64,000 nt of DNA from FEB-10 sp963710645 (GTDB taxonomy: Bacteria; Acidobacteriota; Thermoanaerobaculia; Thermoanaerobaculales; Sulfomarinibacteraceae): the NCBI GenBank assembly GCA_963710645.1, contig CAVQBD010000009.1:124001-188000 (forward strand), read 5' to 3'. Positions 17,653 through 26,082 of the stretch are shown in pieces. Position 1 is the first letter of the stretch, and each line of letters opens with the position of its first letter. A model generated the notes under the pieces. The model saw only the letters and a list, made by a program, of their open reading frames with translations, ran no database searches and was not told where the DNA came from. The position numbers were made by a program, and so were the translations under genes.

Positions 17653-18017
17653 GTCCGGCCCCCGGTGCCGGGCGGATACCACCGGTAGGTTTCGAGATCC
17701 AGGTTCCCGTCAACCCGGAAGACCACCCCCTCGCCTTCCAACATGGACCGTTGCAGACCCTGGGGAAAGTCCGGCAGCCGGTCGGTGGAGCAGCCGCCCG
17801 ATGCGTTGACGACTCTCTGCCACGGTACGCCGTCGGGACACCGGTGGAGCATCCATCCGACGGCCCGCGGCGACAACCGGCTTCCCAGCTCCGCCGCGAT
17901 CTGTCCGTAGGTCATGACCCGCCCGGCCGGAATTCTCCGCACCACGGCGAACACCGCTTCTCGGGCGTCGGTCTTTTCGACTTCGATGTCTCCGTGAACC
18001 CGCCTGTTGCCTGCCAT
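17649..18017 (-). CDS. Alkyltransferase-like (ATL) DNA-repair protein, Cys-to-Trp MGMT homologue
   Basis: 122 residues of the MGMT C-terminal fold, with the helix-turn-helix RVMTYGQIAAELGSRLSPRAVGWML. The alkyl-acceptor PCHRV is replaced by PWQRVVNASGG. Proteins with this Trp (Atl1 of fission yeast, eAtl of E. coli) bind O6-alkylguanine, flip the base and direct nucleotide-excision repair, but do not transfer the alkyl group. The ATG at 18017 has GGAGCGGG about 8 bases upstream; a TTG start 4 codons earlier is less likely. It is translationally coupled to the SLC13 transporter and divergent from priA across a heptad array. Confidence 0.88.
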   Translation of the reverse strand: MAGNRRVHGDIEVEKTDAREAVFAVVRRIPAGRVMTYGQIAAELGSRLSPRAVGWMLHRCPDGVPWQRVVNASGGCSTDRLPDFPQGLQRSMLEGEGVVFRVDGNLDLETYRWYPPGTGGRT

Positions 18018-18091
18018 CTCCCGCTCCAAGCCCCGATCAGCCTAACAGTTCACACCGACCTGGATCTTGTCACGTCGACCATTTCCGTACC

Positions 18092-18126
18092 ATTTTCCAA
18101 TTTCGAATTTCGAATTTCGAATTTCC
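18092..18126. repeat. Heptad tandem array (unit aatttcg)
   Basis: Five 7-bp units: three exact aatttcg at 18099-18119, flanked by the one-base variants attttcc (18092-18098) and aatttcc (18120-18126). It lies between the divergent ATL gene and priA, 28 bases before the priA start. The related unit aattcga forms the array at 21943-21984. Confidence 0.85.
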
Positions 18127-18153
18127 AGGCGCCCGCATTGCTACGATCTGTGG

Positions 18154-20571
18154 GTGTTTGCTCTTATCGCCATCCCGCGAAGCGCTCCTGAGCCGCTGGT
18201 GTACGCCATTCCGCCCGAACTGGTCCCCTTTGCGGTGCCCGGAGTTCGGGTCAGGGTTCCGATGCGATCCCGAAGCGTGACGGGGATCCTCACCGATCTG
18301 CTGCCTTCTACCGACCTGGATCCCTCCACCGTGCGCCCCATCGAGGAGGTGCTGGATACCGAGCCTCTGCTTCCTGAACACCTATTCGAGCTGGCGAGAT
18401 TCGTGTCGGATTACTACAGGTGCCCACTGGGAACGACCATCGCCGCAATGCTCCCCTCCTCTCTGCTACGGGCCGACAGCGAATCAGTGGCCCTCACCCA
18501 CGCCGGGGCGACGATCCAATCCAGAATTCTCTCCGACCCTGAGCGCGACATGATCGAACGGCTCAGGGACTCCGGTCGAACCCGCCTACCCACCTTGCTG
18601 GCCGCCAGTGGTAACCACGGCCGCCAGACCCTCGAATCGCTGGTCCACAAGGGTTGGCTGGCGATCCGCCGACATCGGAGGGACAGGGCACCGCGCACCG
18701 AGGTCATGGCCCTGACTCTCCCCGAAACCTCGCTCGATGAGCTGTTCGATGCGTGCCGAAGGGCACCGCGGCAACGGCAGGTTCTGCAGTGGATCTCCGA
18801 TCTCGGCCGCCCGGCTCTCGCCAGCGAGGCCCGGTCGGCGGTGGGATGCTCCGCTGCCACTCTCCGCGCCATGTTGGATCGAGGTGTTCTGGTGAGCTTC
18901 TCCCAACGGGCGCCGCAACCACCCCGGTGGGCTCTGCGTTCTCCGGCTGAACGTCTGATTCTCACCGGCGAACAACAGGCTGCGGTGGATGCGGTCTCGA
19001 CCGCCATCGCCGCCGGTGGCTATGCCCCGTTCCTGCTCGACGGGGTGACCGGTTCCGGCAAGACCGAGGTCTACTTGAGGTGTTTGGAAATCGTGCTCGA
19101 GGCCGGCGGCAGCGGGCTCGTCCTGGTACCCGAGATCGGTCTCACCCCAGCCGCATCCGGCGCGGTGGAACGACGATTTGGGGCACGGGCCGCGGTTCTG
19201 CACTCCGGCCAATCCGACGGCGAAAGGTGGCGGGAGTGGCGGAGGGTCCTCGACGGCGAGGCCAGCATCGTGGTCGGGCCCAGGTCCGCTGTGTTTTCGC
19301 CTCTTAAAAACCTGCGCTTAATCGTGGTCGATGAGGAACACGATGGGGCCTACAAACAGCAGGATGCGCCGCGATACAACGCCCGAGATGTGGCCCTCGT
19401 TCTGGGCAAGCGATTGTCTGCCCCGGTTATGTTGGCGTCGGCCACACCGTCAGCGGAGGCCACGGCCCTTGTTCAACGGGGGCTCTGCACCCGTCTCAGG
19501 CTGTCCCAACGAGTGGCTGGGGGAATCCTGCCTGAGGTGGAGGTCGTGGATCTCAGAGCCGAGCCCCCCGATCCCGGCGAACAGGGCAGGACCGTCTTCA
19601 GCCGGCACCTCAAGGACGCCATCGCCCACACGATCGACCAGGGAAACCAGATCATCCTGCTGATGCAACGCCGGGGCTGGGCCCCGGTACTGATGTGCCG
19701 CGAGTGCGGTTCCAAAATTCAGTGCCCATCGTGTTCGGTGTCCATGGTCGTTCACAGCAGGAGTCGTGATCTGCGGTGTCACTATTGCGGCCGGAAGTCC
19801 TTCCTGCCCGACACATGTCCATCCTGTTCGGGTGATCTGCTCGACGCATTGGGCGCCGGGACCGAAAAGGTCGCAGAGCGGTTTTCGGAGCTCTTCCCCG
19901 ATGTTCCCACCGCCATCCTCGACCGCGACACGGTGCGGCGTCGCGACGGACTTCAACACAGTCTCGGCGCATTTGCTGCGGGCAAGGTCCAGGTCCTCGT
20001 GGGGACCCAGATGGTCGCAAAGGGCCATCACTTCCCCAACGTGACCCTCACCGGGGTGATTTCGGCCGACGCCCTGCTGGGCCTGCCCGACTTTCGAGCC
20101 GGAGAACGTACGTTCCAGTTGCTCACCCAGGTGGCCGGGCGTGCCGGGCGGGGGACCAAGCCCGGCCACGTGATCATCCAAACCTACTATCCGGACCACC
20201 CTGCCGTCCGACATGCCAGTGGTCACGACCACCCTGCATTCATGGATGAGGAGCTCTTCTTCCGTCACGCCTTCGGTTATCCCCCCGCCACCCGCATGGC
20301 GGTGATCCGGTTCGAGTCGAAAGACGCGTTGGCGGCCCGGTCCGCCGCCGAGGCCGCGAGCCGGCTGGTCCACCCAGTCCCATCAGACGCGAGAATCCGC
20401 GGCCCCGCACCTGCGCCCATCGAGCGTCTTCGTGGCTATTGGCGGTGGCAGATCCTGGTCAACGCCTCCAGCCGCAACGTCTTGCGGGAATTGATCAACC
20501 GAACCGAGTGTGAAACGCCACCGCGCTCGGTGCGCGTTGTGGTTGACGTGGACCCCTTGTCGACCCTTTAA
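18154..20571 (+). CDS. priA: Primosomal replication-restart helicase PriA
   Basis: About 805 residues. The N-terminal DNA-binding region (LIAIPRSAPEPLVYAIPPEL) precedes an SF2 helicase with Walker A GVTGSGKTEVYLRC and Walker B DEEHDGAYKQ. Zinc-binding cysteine pairs (CRECG, CPSC, CHYC, CPSC) are at about 525-575, followed by helicase motifs V-VI (GTQMVAKGHHFPNVTL, LTQVAGRAGRG). It reloads the replisome at stalled forks. GTG 18154 gives the family-like N-terminus. An upstream TTG at 18067 would place the start before the heptad array and translate it, which I reject. Confidence 0.93.
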   Translation: MFALIAIPRSAPEPLVYAIPPELVPFAVPGVRVRVPMRSRSVTGILTDLLPSTDLDPSTVRPIEEVLDTEPLLPEHLFELARFVSDYYRCPLGTTIAAMLPSSLLRADSESVALTHAGATIQSRILSDPERDMIERLRDSGRTRLPTLLAASGNHGRQTLESLVHKGWLAIRRHRRDRAPRTEVMALTLPETSLDELFDACRRAPRQRQVLQWISDLGRPALASEARSAVGCSAATLRAMLDRGVLVSFSQRAPQPPRWALRSPAERLILTGEQQAAVDAVSTAIAAGGYAPFLLDGVTGSGKTEVYLRCLEIVLEAGGSGLVLVPEIGLTPAASGAVERRFGARAAVLHSGQSDGERWREWRRVLDGEASIVVGPRSAVFSPLKNLRLIVVDEEHDGAYKQQDAPRYNARDVALVLGKRLSAPVMLASATPSAEATALVQRGLCTRLRLSQRVAGGILPEVEVVDLRAEPPDPGEQGRTVFSRHLKDAIAHTIDQGNQIILLMQRRGWAPVLMCRECGSKIQCPSCSVSMVVHSRSRDLRCHYCGRKSFLPDTCPSCSGDLLDALGAGTEKVAERFSELFPDVPTAILDRDTVRRRDGLQHSLGAFAAGKVQVLVGTQMVAKGHHFPNVTLTGVISADALLGLPDFRAGERTFQLLTQVAGRAGRGTKPGHVIIQTYYPDHPAVRHASGHDHPAFMDEELFFRHAFGYPPATRMAVIRFESKDALAARSAAEAASRLVHPVPSDARIRGPAPAPIERLRGYWRWQILVNASSRNVLRELINRTECETPPRSVRVVVDVDPLSTL

Positions 20572-20640
20572 AACTCCCTACTGAACGAATCAAAACCGGG
20601 GTTTCTGGGAACGTGTTGCAGGAAGGAGATGTGTCGATCC

Positions 20641-21885
20641 ATGAGCGACAGGGGATTCGGTGAGTTTCTGGTCACGCAGGGCATCCTCCACTCCGAGGGG
20701 CTCCGCCAGGCCCTGGACACCCAGCGGTCCATGGACGGACGGCTGGACACCGTCCTGCTCGACCTCGGCCTGGTGGCGGAGCCCGTGCTGCTCGAGGCCC
20801 TCGGACGCTTCCACTCGGCCAGAACGGCGGCCCGGAACGATCTCGCCGCCATCACCCCGGAAATCGCCCGACTGATCTCTCCACGGGTTGCCACCCGGCT
20901 CCACGTGGTGCCCTTCAAACTCGACGGCAAGACCGTCAACGTGGCCACCCTGAATCCCGGCGACCTCCTGATCGAAGACGAGATCGGGCTCCTCACCAAC
21001 TCCATGGTTGCCAGCTTTGTGGCGCTCGAGGTCCGTCTCTATGAAGCCATGGCGCGTTTTTATGGTGTGGAACCTTCGATTCAGATTGCGTCGGTGTTGA
21101 AGAGACTCAACGAAAACGGTTCTGGGAGGAACGGGGGAGCGCAGCGGTCAGTTGAAGGACGGTCGGGCGCGACGGCGTCGAAAGTGGACACCCAACCCCG
21201 ACCGGTGGACACCGGCCCGGTGGCTCGCTCTCATCGCCCGAGACGATCGCCCGACGATTCAATGGTGCTCGAGATCAGCGCCGACGAACTCGACGAGTTC
21301 CCATCCCTGCGAACCAATATGGACCACGAGGCCAGACCTTCCGAGGACCAGGACCTGGGAGCCATCACCCAGCCACCGGAACCCCTGGGGCCCGAAGCCC
21401 GCCTCAACCTGGCGTCGATCGCCATGCAGAATGCCGAAATGCGCGAGGACATTGGCGACGCCCTGCTGGAATTCTGCTCCCCCTACCTCAGTCGCCGGTT
21501 GCTGCTCGTCGTCCGGAGGGGCCACGTCATCGGTTGGCGGGGTGACGGGTCGGATATCGACCGCAACGCCCTCAGTGATCTTTCCATCGCCCTCGACCGC
21601 CCGTCGGTCTTCGGAAGGGTCTCCAAAGACTCGGAATTCTGGCGCGGGCCGCTGCCCAAGATGCCGGCCGACCAGCCCTTGGTTCGCGCCCTGGCCGGCA
21701 TACCACCCTCGGACTGCGTGATTCTGCCCATGTTTGTCGGCGGCAAACCTCTCGGATTCCTGTACGGCGACAATGTCCACCTTGGGGTTGCCGACGCCCC
21801 GATCGAGGAGCTTCGCCGGTTGGTGGCAAAGGCAGACCTCGCGTTCCAGGTGTATCTCCTCAAGGGGAAGATCCGCACCCTGTAG
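20641..21885 (+). CDS. MshEN (GspE/PilB N-terminal) domain protein with C-terminal GAF-like region
   Basis: About 414 residues. The N-terminal region (GEFLVTQGILHSEGLRQALD, RLDTVLLDLGLV, and a second half ending about residue 150) matches the MshEN domain of type II secretion/type IV pilus ATPases, which can bind c-di-GMP. No Walker A or B motif follows, so it is not an assembly ATPase. A variable low-complexity linker (about 160-250) leads to a C-terminal region (about 255-414, LLLVVRRGHVIGWRGDG, DCVILPMFVGGKPLGFLYGD) with the look of a GAF fold. It is probably a c-di-GMP-linked adaptor (inference). ATG 20641 is preferred because the SD (GGAAGGAG) touches the earlier ATG at 20629. Confidence 0.72.
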   Translation: MSDRGFGEFLVTQGILHSEGLRQALDTQRSMDGRLDTVLLDLGLVAEPVLLEALGRFHSARTAARNDLAAITPEIARLISPRVATRLHVVPFKLDGKTVNVATLNPGDLLIEDEIGLLTNSMVASFVALEVRLYEAMARFYGVEPSIQIASVLKRLNENGSGRNGGAQRSVEGRSGATASKVDTQPRPVDTGPVARSHRPRRSPDDSMVLEISADELDEFPSLRTNMDHEARPSEDQDLGAITQPPEPLGPEARLNLASIAMQNAEMREDIGDALLEFCSPYLSRRLLLVVRRGHVIGWRGDGSDIDRNALSDLSIALDRPSVFGRVSKDSEFWRGPLPKMPADQPLVRALAGIPPSDCVILPMFVGGKPLGFLYGDNVHLGVADAPIEELRRLVAKADLAFQVYLLKGKIRTL

Positions 21886-22260
21886 ACCAGTCCGATCGTC
21901 GCGCTGATGTGACTCACTGCGTTGCTAAATCAGAACGAAGGTGATTTTGAATTCGAAATTCGAAATTCGGAATTCGAAGTCAAGTCTCTCCGATAACGGA
22001 TGCCTCCGTGTCTGCAAAAGGCAGGGGTTCTGCAGACCCATCGACTGCGCAGTCATCTACCACTCAACTTTCCCCGTCAATCGCCGGTCATCTTACGACC
22101 GGATGTTCACTATTCGCCTCAAGAATCGTTAATTCGTAGGAAAGACTCGTCGACGCCGGTGTAGACTGGCGTCCACACGAGGAAGAAGAGTGGTCACCGG
22201 GAACTTTTCCCAAGCCACTGCGTAGTTATGTGCGAATCGGACGAGCAAGGAGGAGCCGCC
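21886..22260. other. Intergenic region (375 bp) upstream of the TolC-like gene
   Basis: No gene is supported. It contains a heptad array (21943-21984) and a small perfect hairpin at 22084-22102 (CCGGTC / GACCGG, 7-base loop). The remainder shows no further structure I can name. Confidence 0.55.
21943..21984. repeat. Heptad tandem array (unit aattcga)
   Basis: Four near-exact 7-bp units (aattcga, aattcga, aattcgg, aattcga) at 21950-21977, flanked by degenerate units gattttg and agtcaag. Same unit class as the array at 18092. Confidence 0.85.
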
Positions 22261-23967
22261 GTGAATCTCAGGATCATCGTCGCGGGATCGATCGCGACAC
22301 TCGCTTTGTTGACACTTCCCCTCCACGCCCAGACCCTCGACATCCCGGCGCTGCCGGCGCCGATTCCAGGAGCACCTTCGACCGTTGACGGGGTGCTCAT
22401 GCTCGACCTGGAGACCGCCTACGAGATGGCGATCAGCCGCAATCTGAATCTCCAGGTCGGCCGGTACGACATCGTGGCGGCCGATGCCAACACCCACAGC
22501 ACCACCGGGATCTTCGATCCCTACATGACGCTCGGGGTCAACGGGGACTGGACCAGGTCGCCGTCGACCACGATCCTCGAGGGTTCGTTGGTTCCTGAGT
22601 CCCGCAATACCTCTTTCGGACTCGGCTTCGAAGGTCTGCTGCCTTCGGGCACGCTGTGGGACGCAAGCGTCGGCACTCGCCGCTTCGAGACAAACAGCAC
22701 GTTTTATTACCTCACTCCCAACTGGAACTCCGACGTTTCCTTCGGTATCACCCAACCCCTGCTGCGGGGTTTCGGCACCATTGTCAACCGGTCCGGCATT
22801 GTCGTGGCCCAGAACAACCGCGCTCAGACGGCGGAAGCATTCGAAGTCCTGGTCGTCGACACTCTGCGCCAGGTGGAGAGCTCGTACTGGGACCTGGTGG
22901 CCGCGCGCCGCGCCGTGCTGGTATCAGAGCAGTCCCTGGCGCTCGCCGATCAACTGCTCTCTGAAACCCAGGAGCGGGTCAACGTGGGCACTTCCGCACC
23001 CATCGATCTTGTGCAATCGGAAGCTGGTGTCGCCACCCGGCGTCAGGTCTTGATAACCGCCCGCAACATCGCCTCCAACGCAGAGGACGCTCTCAAGGCG
23101 GTGCTGGGTTTCGATGAGCCGCACGAGTGGATGAGAACCATTGACACCGTCGAGGCCTATGTATTCGATCCCTTTCTGCCCGACCTCGAACAGGCCATCG
23201 ACACGGCCATAGAGAATCGGCCCGAGATGCGGCAGGCCAGACTTCAGCTCGAATTGCTCGACCACTACGCCAAGGTCGCCAAAAACAGTGTCATGCCAAG
23301 CCTCGATCTGGCGGCACGCTATGGCTGGAGCGGAGTCGGTGGCAAGGGTACCCTCGACAACCCCGATACCGGGGAGACGATCGTCATCGATACCGGATTC
23401 CCGGACTCCATGAGTCAGATCACCGACTTCGACTTCCCCCACTGGCAGCTCGGCGTACAGTTGGGCATCCCACTGGGCAACAACGAGGCGCAGGGTCGGC
23501 TGGCCGAGCGACGTTTCTATTACCAGCGCGGCCAGGTGCAAATGACCGCCCTCAAGCAGAACATCATCTCGCAGGTACGGTTCGCCGTACGCGCCATCGA
23601 AGACGGCGCCGCGTCGGTGGAGGCGGCCGTCTCCTCGCAGGAATTGGCGGCCCGAAATCTCGAGGCGGAACAGACCAAGTTCGACAACGGTCTGTCGACA
23701 AACTTCCAGGTCCTCCAAATCCAAGAAGATCTGGCCGAGGCCGAGCTGGAACTCATTCGCGCCTACCTCAACTACCGCAAGGCCAATATCGAGTATCGCG
23801 TTTCCACCGGCACACTGCTCGACTTCCTCGATGTGGACATCGTCGATCCAGGCCAGCCCGACATTCCCAACGACTACTGGAAGGACGTGGAGTGGCTCCA
23901 GTTCGAAAACCTGAGCACGTCGGCCGGACGAGTCACCATTCCCGCCCAACCGGTCAACAGCCCTTAG
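22261..23967 (+). CDS. TolC-family outer-membrane efflux/secretion channel
   Basis: About 568 residues with a signal peptide (cleavage near LHAQ, about 24). It has two repeated outer-membrane efflux protein (OEP) segments with long coiled helices (SSYWDLVAARRAVLVSEQSLALADQLL; NLEAEQTKFDNGLSTNFQVLQIQEDLAEAE). The family forms trimeric tunnels for type I secretion or tripartite efflux. GTG 22261 has AAGGAGGA 6 bases upstream. The protein carries no lipobox, unlike the NodT-type channel of the RND operon at 42 kb. No inner-membrane partner is next to it, so its partner is probably encoded elsewhere. Confidence 0.87.
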   Translation: MNLRIIVAGSIATLALLTLPLHAQTLDIPALPAPIPGAPSTVDGVLMLDLETAYEMAISRNLNLQVGRYDIVAADANTHSTTGIFDPYMTLGVNGDWTRSPSTTILEGSLVPESRNTSFGLGFEGLLPSGTLWDASVGTRRFETNSTFYYLTPNWNSDVSFGITQPLLRGFGTIVNRSGIVVAQNNRAQTAEAFEVLVVDTLRQVESSYWDLVAARRAVLVSEQSLALADQLLSETQERVNVGTSAPIDLVQSEAGVATRRQVLITARNIASNAEDALKAVLGFDEPHEWMRTIDTVEAYVFDPFLPDLEQAIDTAIENRPEMRQARLQLELLDHYAKVAKNSVMPSLDLAARYGWSGVGGKGTLDNPDTGETIVIDTGFPDSMSQITDFDFPHWQLGVQLGIPLGNNEAQGRLAERRFYYQRGQVQMTALKQNIISQVRFAVRAIEDGAASVEAAVSSQELAARNLEAEQTKFDNGLSTNFQVLQIQEDLAEAELELIRAYLNYRKANIEYRVSTGTLLDFLDVDIVDPGQPDIPNDYWKDVEWLQFENLSTSAGRVTIPAQPVNSP

Positions 23968-23995
23968 CAGCTGCTCGCTGAAATTTTCATCACGT

Positions 23996-24022
23996 CGGGG
24001 GCCCTCGTGGCCCCCGTTTCGT
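23996..24022 (+). terminator. Rho-independent terminator after the TolC-like gene
   Basis: Perfect 8-bp stem CGGGGGCC / GGCCCCCG with loop CTCGT, followed by TTTCGTT, 29 bases after the stop codon. Confidence 0.8.
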
Positions 24023-24033
24023 TCGCGAGAGCA

Positions 24034-24062
24034 GGTTTTTGGTTTGTAGGTTGTGGGTTGCA
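24034..24062. repeat. Heptad-like array (unit ggttgtg/ggttgta) with adjacent C-rich block
   Basis: Approximately four units (ggttttt, ggtttgt, aggttgt, gggttgc), one of which carries a 1-base slip. The block CCCGCCACCCG follows at 24066-24076. The same unit class occurs at 56721, there also followed by a C-rich block. Confidence 0.7.
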
Positions 24063-24220
24063 GCTCCCGCCACCCGACCGACACCGGGTGCTGGATCCCC
24101 TTGCCGCCCGCAACCCATGGGGTCTTCTTTTTCATCGCTGGTTGCAACACCCCCCACGACGACCGTTGCATAGGGACTCGGCCTCAACCGCGATACAATT
24201 CGCCCCCGCGGAGGGTGCGC

Positions 24221-25534
24221 ATGGATTTCAAGCTCGTACGACAACTTCCCGGGACCTTGTACTCGGCCGTGGTGATGGAGCTCTTCGAGCGTCTCGCCTA
24301 CTACGGCATGGTGCTCGTGCTCGGCATCTACTTCGTCGGCAATCTGGGGATCCCGGCCGATCAGTACGGCTGGATCTACGGTCTCTTCACCGGTGCCCTC
24401 TATCTGCTGCCCCTTGTCGCCGGCGCTCTTGCCGACCGCTACGGCTACAAACCGGCACTGATGGTGGCCTTTGCCACTCTGACCGCCGGCTACGCCCTGC
24501 TCGGCACGGTGACCACCTTCGGCTGGTTGTGCGTCGCTCTCGGATTGATCGCTGTGGGCGGCTCCATCATCAAACCCACCATCTCCGGCACCGTCACCCG
24601 GACCACCGAGGAGGGCAGCACCAGGCCGGTGGGCTTCGGCCTTTACTACATGATGATCAACGCGGGCGGATTGATCGGCCCGGTGATCGCTGCCCAGGTG
24701 CGCAATCGAAGCGAGTTCCGCTACGTCTTCTGGGTCTCCGCCGCCGCTTGTGCGTTGATGTTCTTCCAGGCCTGGCTGGCCTTTCGCGAGCCGGTTTCGC
24801 TGGAAGAACGCTCCGCCGGCAAAACCCTCGGCCAGGTTTTCTCCGAGATTGTGATGGTGCTCGCCAACTGGCGTTTCGTGGTGCTCTTGGTGATCTTCTC
24901 CGGCTTCTGGGGAATGATCAACGTGCTGTTCGGTTTCATGCCCCTCTACCTGGAGACCTTTACCGATCTCGGCGCGGTGGAGGCCTCCATCGACCGGGTG
25001 GTCCCCATCTCGAGTTGGGCCGGCCACTGGCTCAACCCCGAGGTCTTCATCTCTCTGGATGCCCTGTTGATCGTCCTCTTCCAGGCCACCATCTCGTATT
25101 TGACACGGCGCTGGCGGACCATCAGCGCCATGCTCACCGGCACGACCATCGCCACGTTGTCCTGGATCTTCCCGGCCATCTCGGCAGCCGCCGGAATCGT
25201 GGCCCTCGGTATTGTCGTGTGGTCCATCGGCGAGATGATCTGTTCGGCCCGGTTCTTCGAGTACTGCGGCACCATCGCGCCGTCCGATCAGGTGGCGGTT
25301 TACCTCGGCTACTCATTCTTCGCCATCTTCATCGGCAACCTCTACTCCGGACCGTGGGCCGGATGGCTGTATGAGCGATTCATCCGGGTGCCGGTCGAGA
25401 CCGGGTCGGCGCCCTCGCCGGCGATCTTTTTTGGCGGCGTCATGTTGATGGGGGCCATCTCGGTGGTCGGACTGGCTCTTTACAAATCCTTCGTGGATCC
25501 GGCGGTCACCCCGCCATCGCCGGAGGCGGCATGA
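24221..25534 (+). CDS. POT-family proton-coupled oligopeptide transporter (MFS)
   Basis: 437 residues with about 12-14 membrane segments. The first helix carries VVMELFERLAYYGM, the ExxER proton-coupling motif of the POT/PTR2 family. The FGLYYMMINAGGLIGPVIA segment is also typical. It imports di- and tripeptides or related solutes with H+. ATG 24221 has GGAGG about 6 bases upstream; frames extending further upstream would translate the terminator and array region. The stop overlaps the next start as ATGA, so the DUF2231 gene is coupled. A second POT gene lies at 33.9 kb. Confidence 0.9.
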   Translation: MDFKLVRQLPGTLYSAVVMELFERLAYYGMVLVLGIYFVGNLGIPADQYGWIYGLFTGALYLLPLVAGALADRYGYKPALMVAFATLTAGYALLGTVTTFGWLCVALGLIAVGGSIIKPTISGTVTRTTEEGSTRPVGFGLYYMMINAGGLIGPVIAAQVRNRSEFRYVFWVSAAACALMFFQAWLAFREPVSLEERSAGKTLGQVFSEIVMVLANWRFVVLLVIFSGFWGMINVLFGFMPLYLETFTDLGAVEASIDRVVPISSWAGHWLNPEVFISLDALLIVLFQATISYLTRRWRTISAMLTGTTIATLSWIFPAISAAAGIVALGIVVWSIGEMICSARFFEYCGTIAPSDQVAVYLGYSFFAIFIGNLYSGPWAGWLYERFIRVPVETGSAPSPAIFFGGVMLMGAISVVGLALYKSFVDPAVTPPSPEAA

Positions 25535-26055
25535 TCGAAGCGGTCCAGGCCTGGCTGGGCGGGTTGGCGATTCCGAATCCCCACGCGGCGCTCGTTCACT
25601 TCCCGGTGGCGCTGCTCCCGGTGGCTCTTCTGTTGGACCTGGGCTGTATCATTTTCCGCAAGAAAATCTGGCTTGACCGGACTGCTTCCACGCTCTACGT
25701 ACTGGGCACCACGGGTGCGGCGGCAGCCTACCTGACGGGCCGGAGCGCGTCACAGGAAATGTGGAAGATCGCGGGCGAGGCACAAGCAACCATGGCCGAC
25801 CATCAAGACCTCGCGCTCCTCACCCTGTTGGCCTACTGCATCGTCACCCTACTGAGGACCATCGTCACCTGGCTCGCCCGCGAAGACTGGCGGATCAGGC
25901 TCGGGTTTTTCCGGTTGCTTGCGCTCATCGCCTCGGCGGCGGCCCTCGCTCTCCTTGTGGTCACCGCGGATCTGGGCGGAGCGCTGGTCTACCGGTACGG
26001 GATGGGCGTGGGGCAGGCCACGTCGGCGCGGGATTCGGGCGGCCCAACCCGATAA
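25531..26055 (+). CDS. DUF2231 membrane protein
   Basis: 174 residues with four hydrophobic segments and the family-typical NPHAALVHFPVALLPVALLLD near the N-terminus, a His-containing helix, and a second conserved region ADHQDLALLTLLAY. DUF2231 proteins are inner-membrane proteins of unknown function, sometimes found near haem or redox genes. It is translationally coupled to the POT transporter (ATGA overlap). The function is not known. Confidence 0.8.
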   Translation: MIEAVQAWLGGLAIPNPHAALVHFPVALLPVALLLDLGCIIFRKKIWLDRTASTLYVLGTTGAAAAYLTGRSASQEMWKIAGEAQATMADHQDLALLTLLAYCIVTLLRTIVTWLAREDWRIRLGFFRLLALIASAAALALLVVTADLGGALVYRYGMGVGQATSARDSGGPTR

Positions 26056-26082
26056 CCAAGGTCGGATGGCGCGACAGAGCGC

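Noticed and set aside
18067..18153. Upstream TTG start for priA
   Set aside because: It would translate the heptad array. The family N-terminus begins at GTG 18154.
22084..22102. Riboswitch before the TolC-like gene
   Set aside because: Only a 6-bp hairpin is visible. I could not match the surrounding leader to any known riboswitch consensus.
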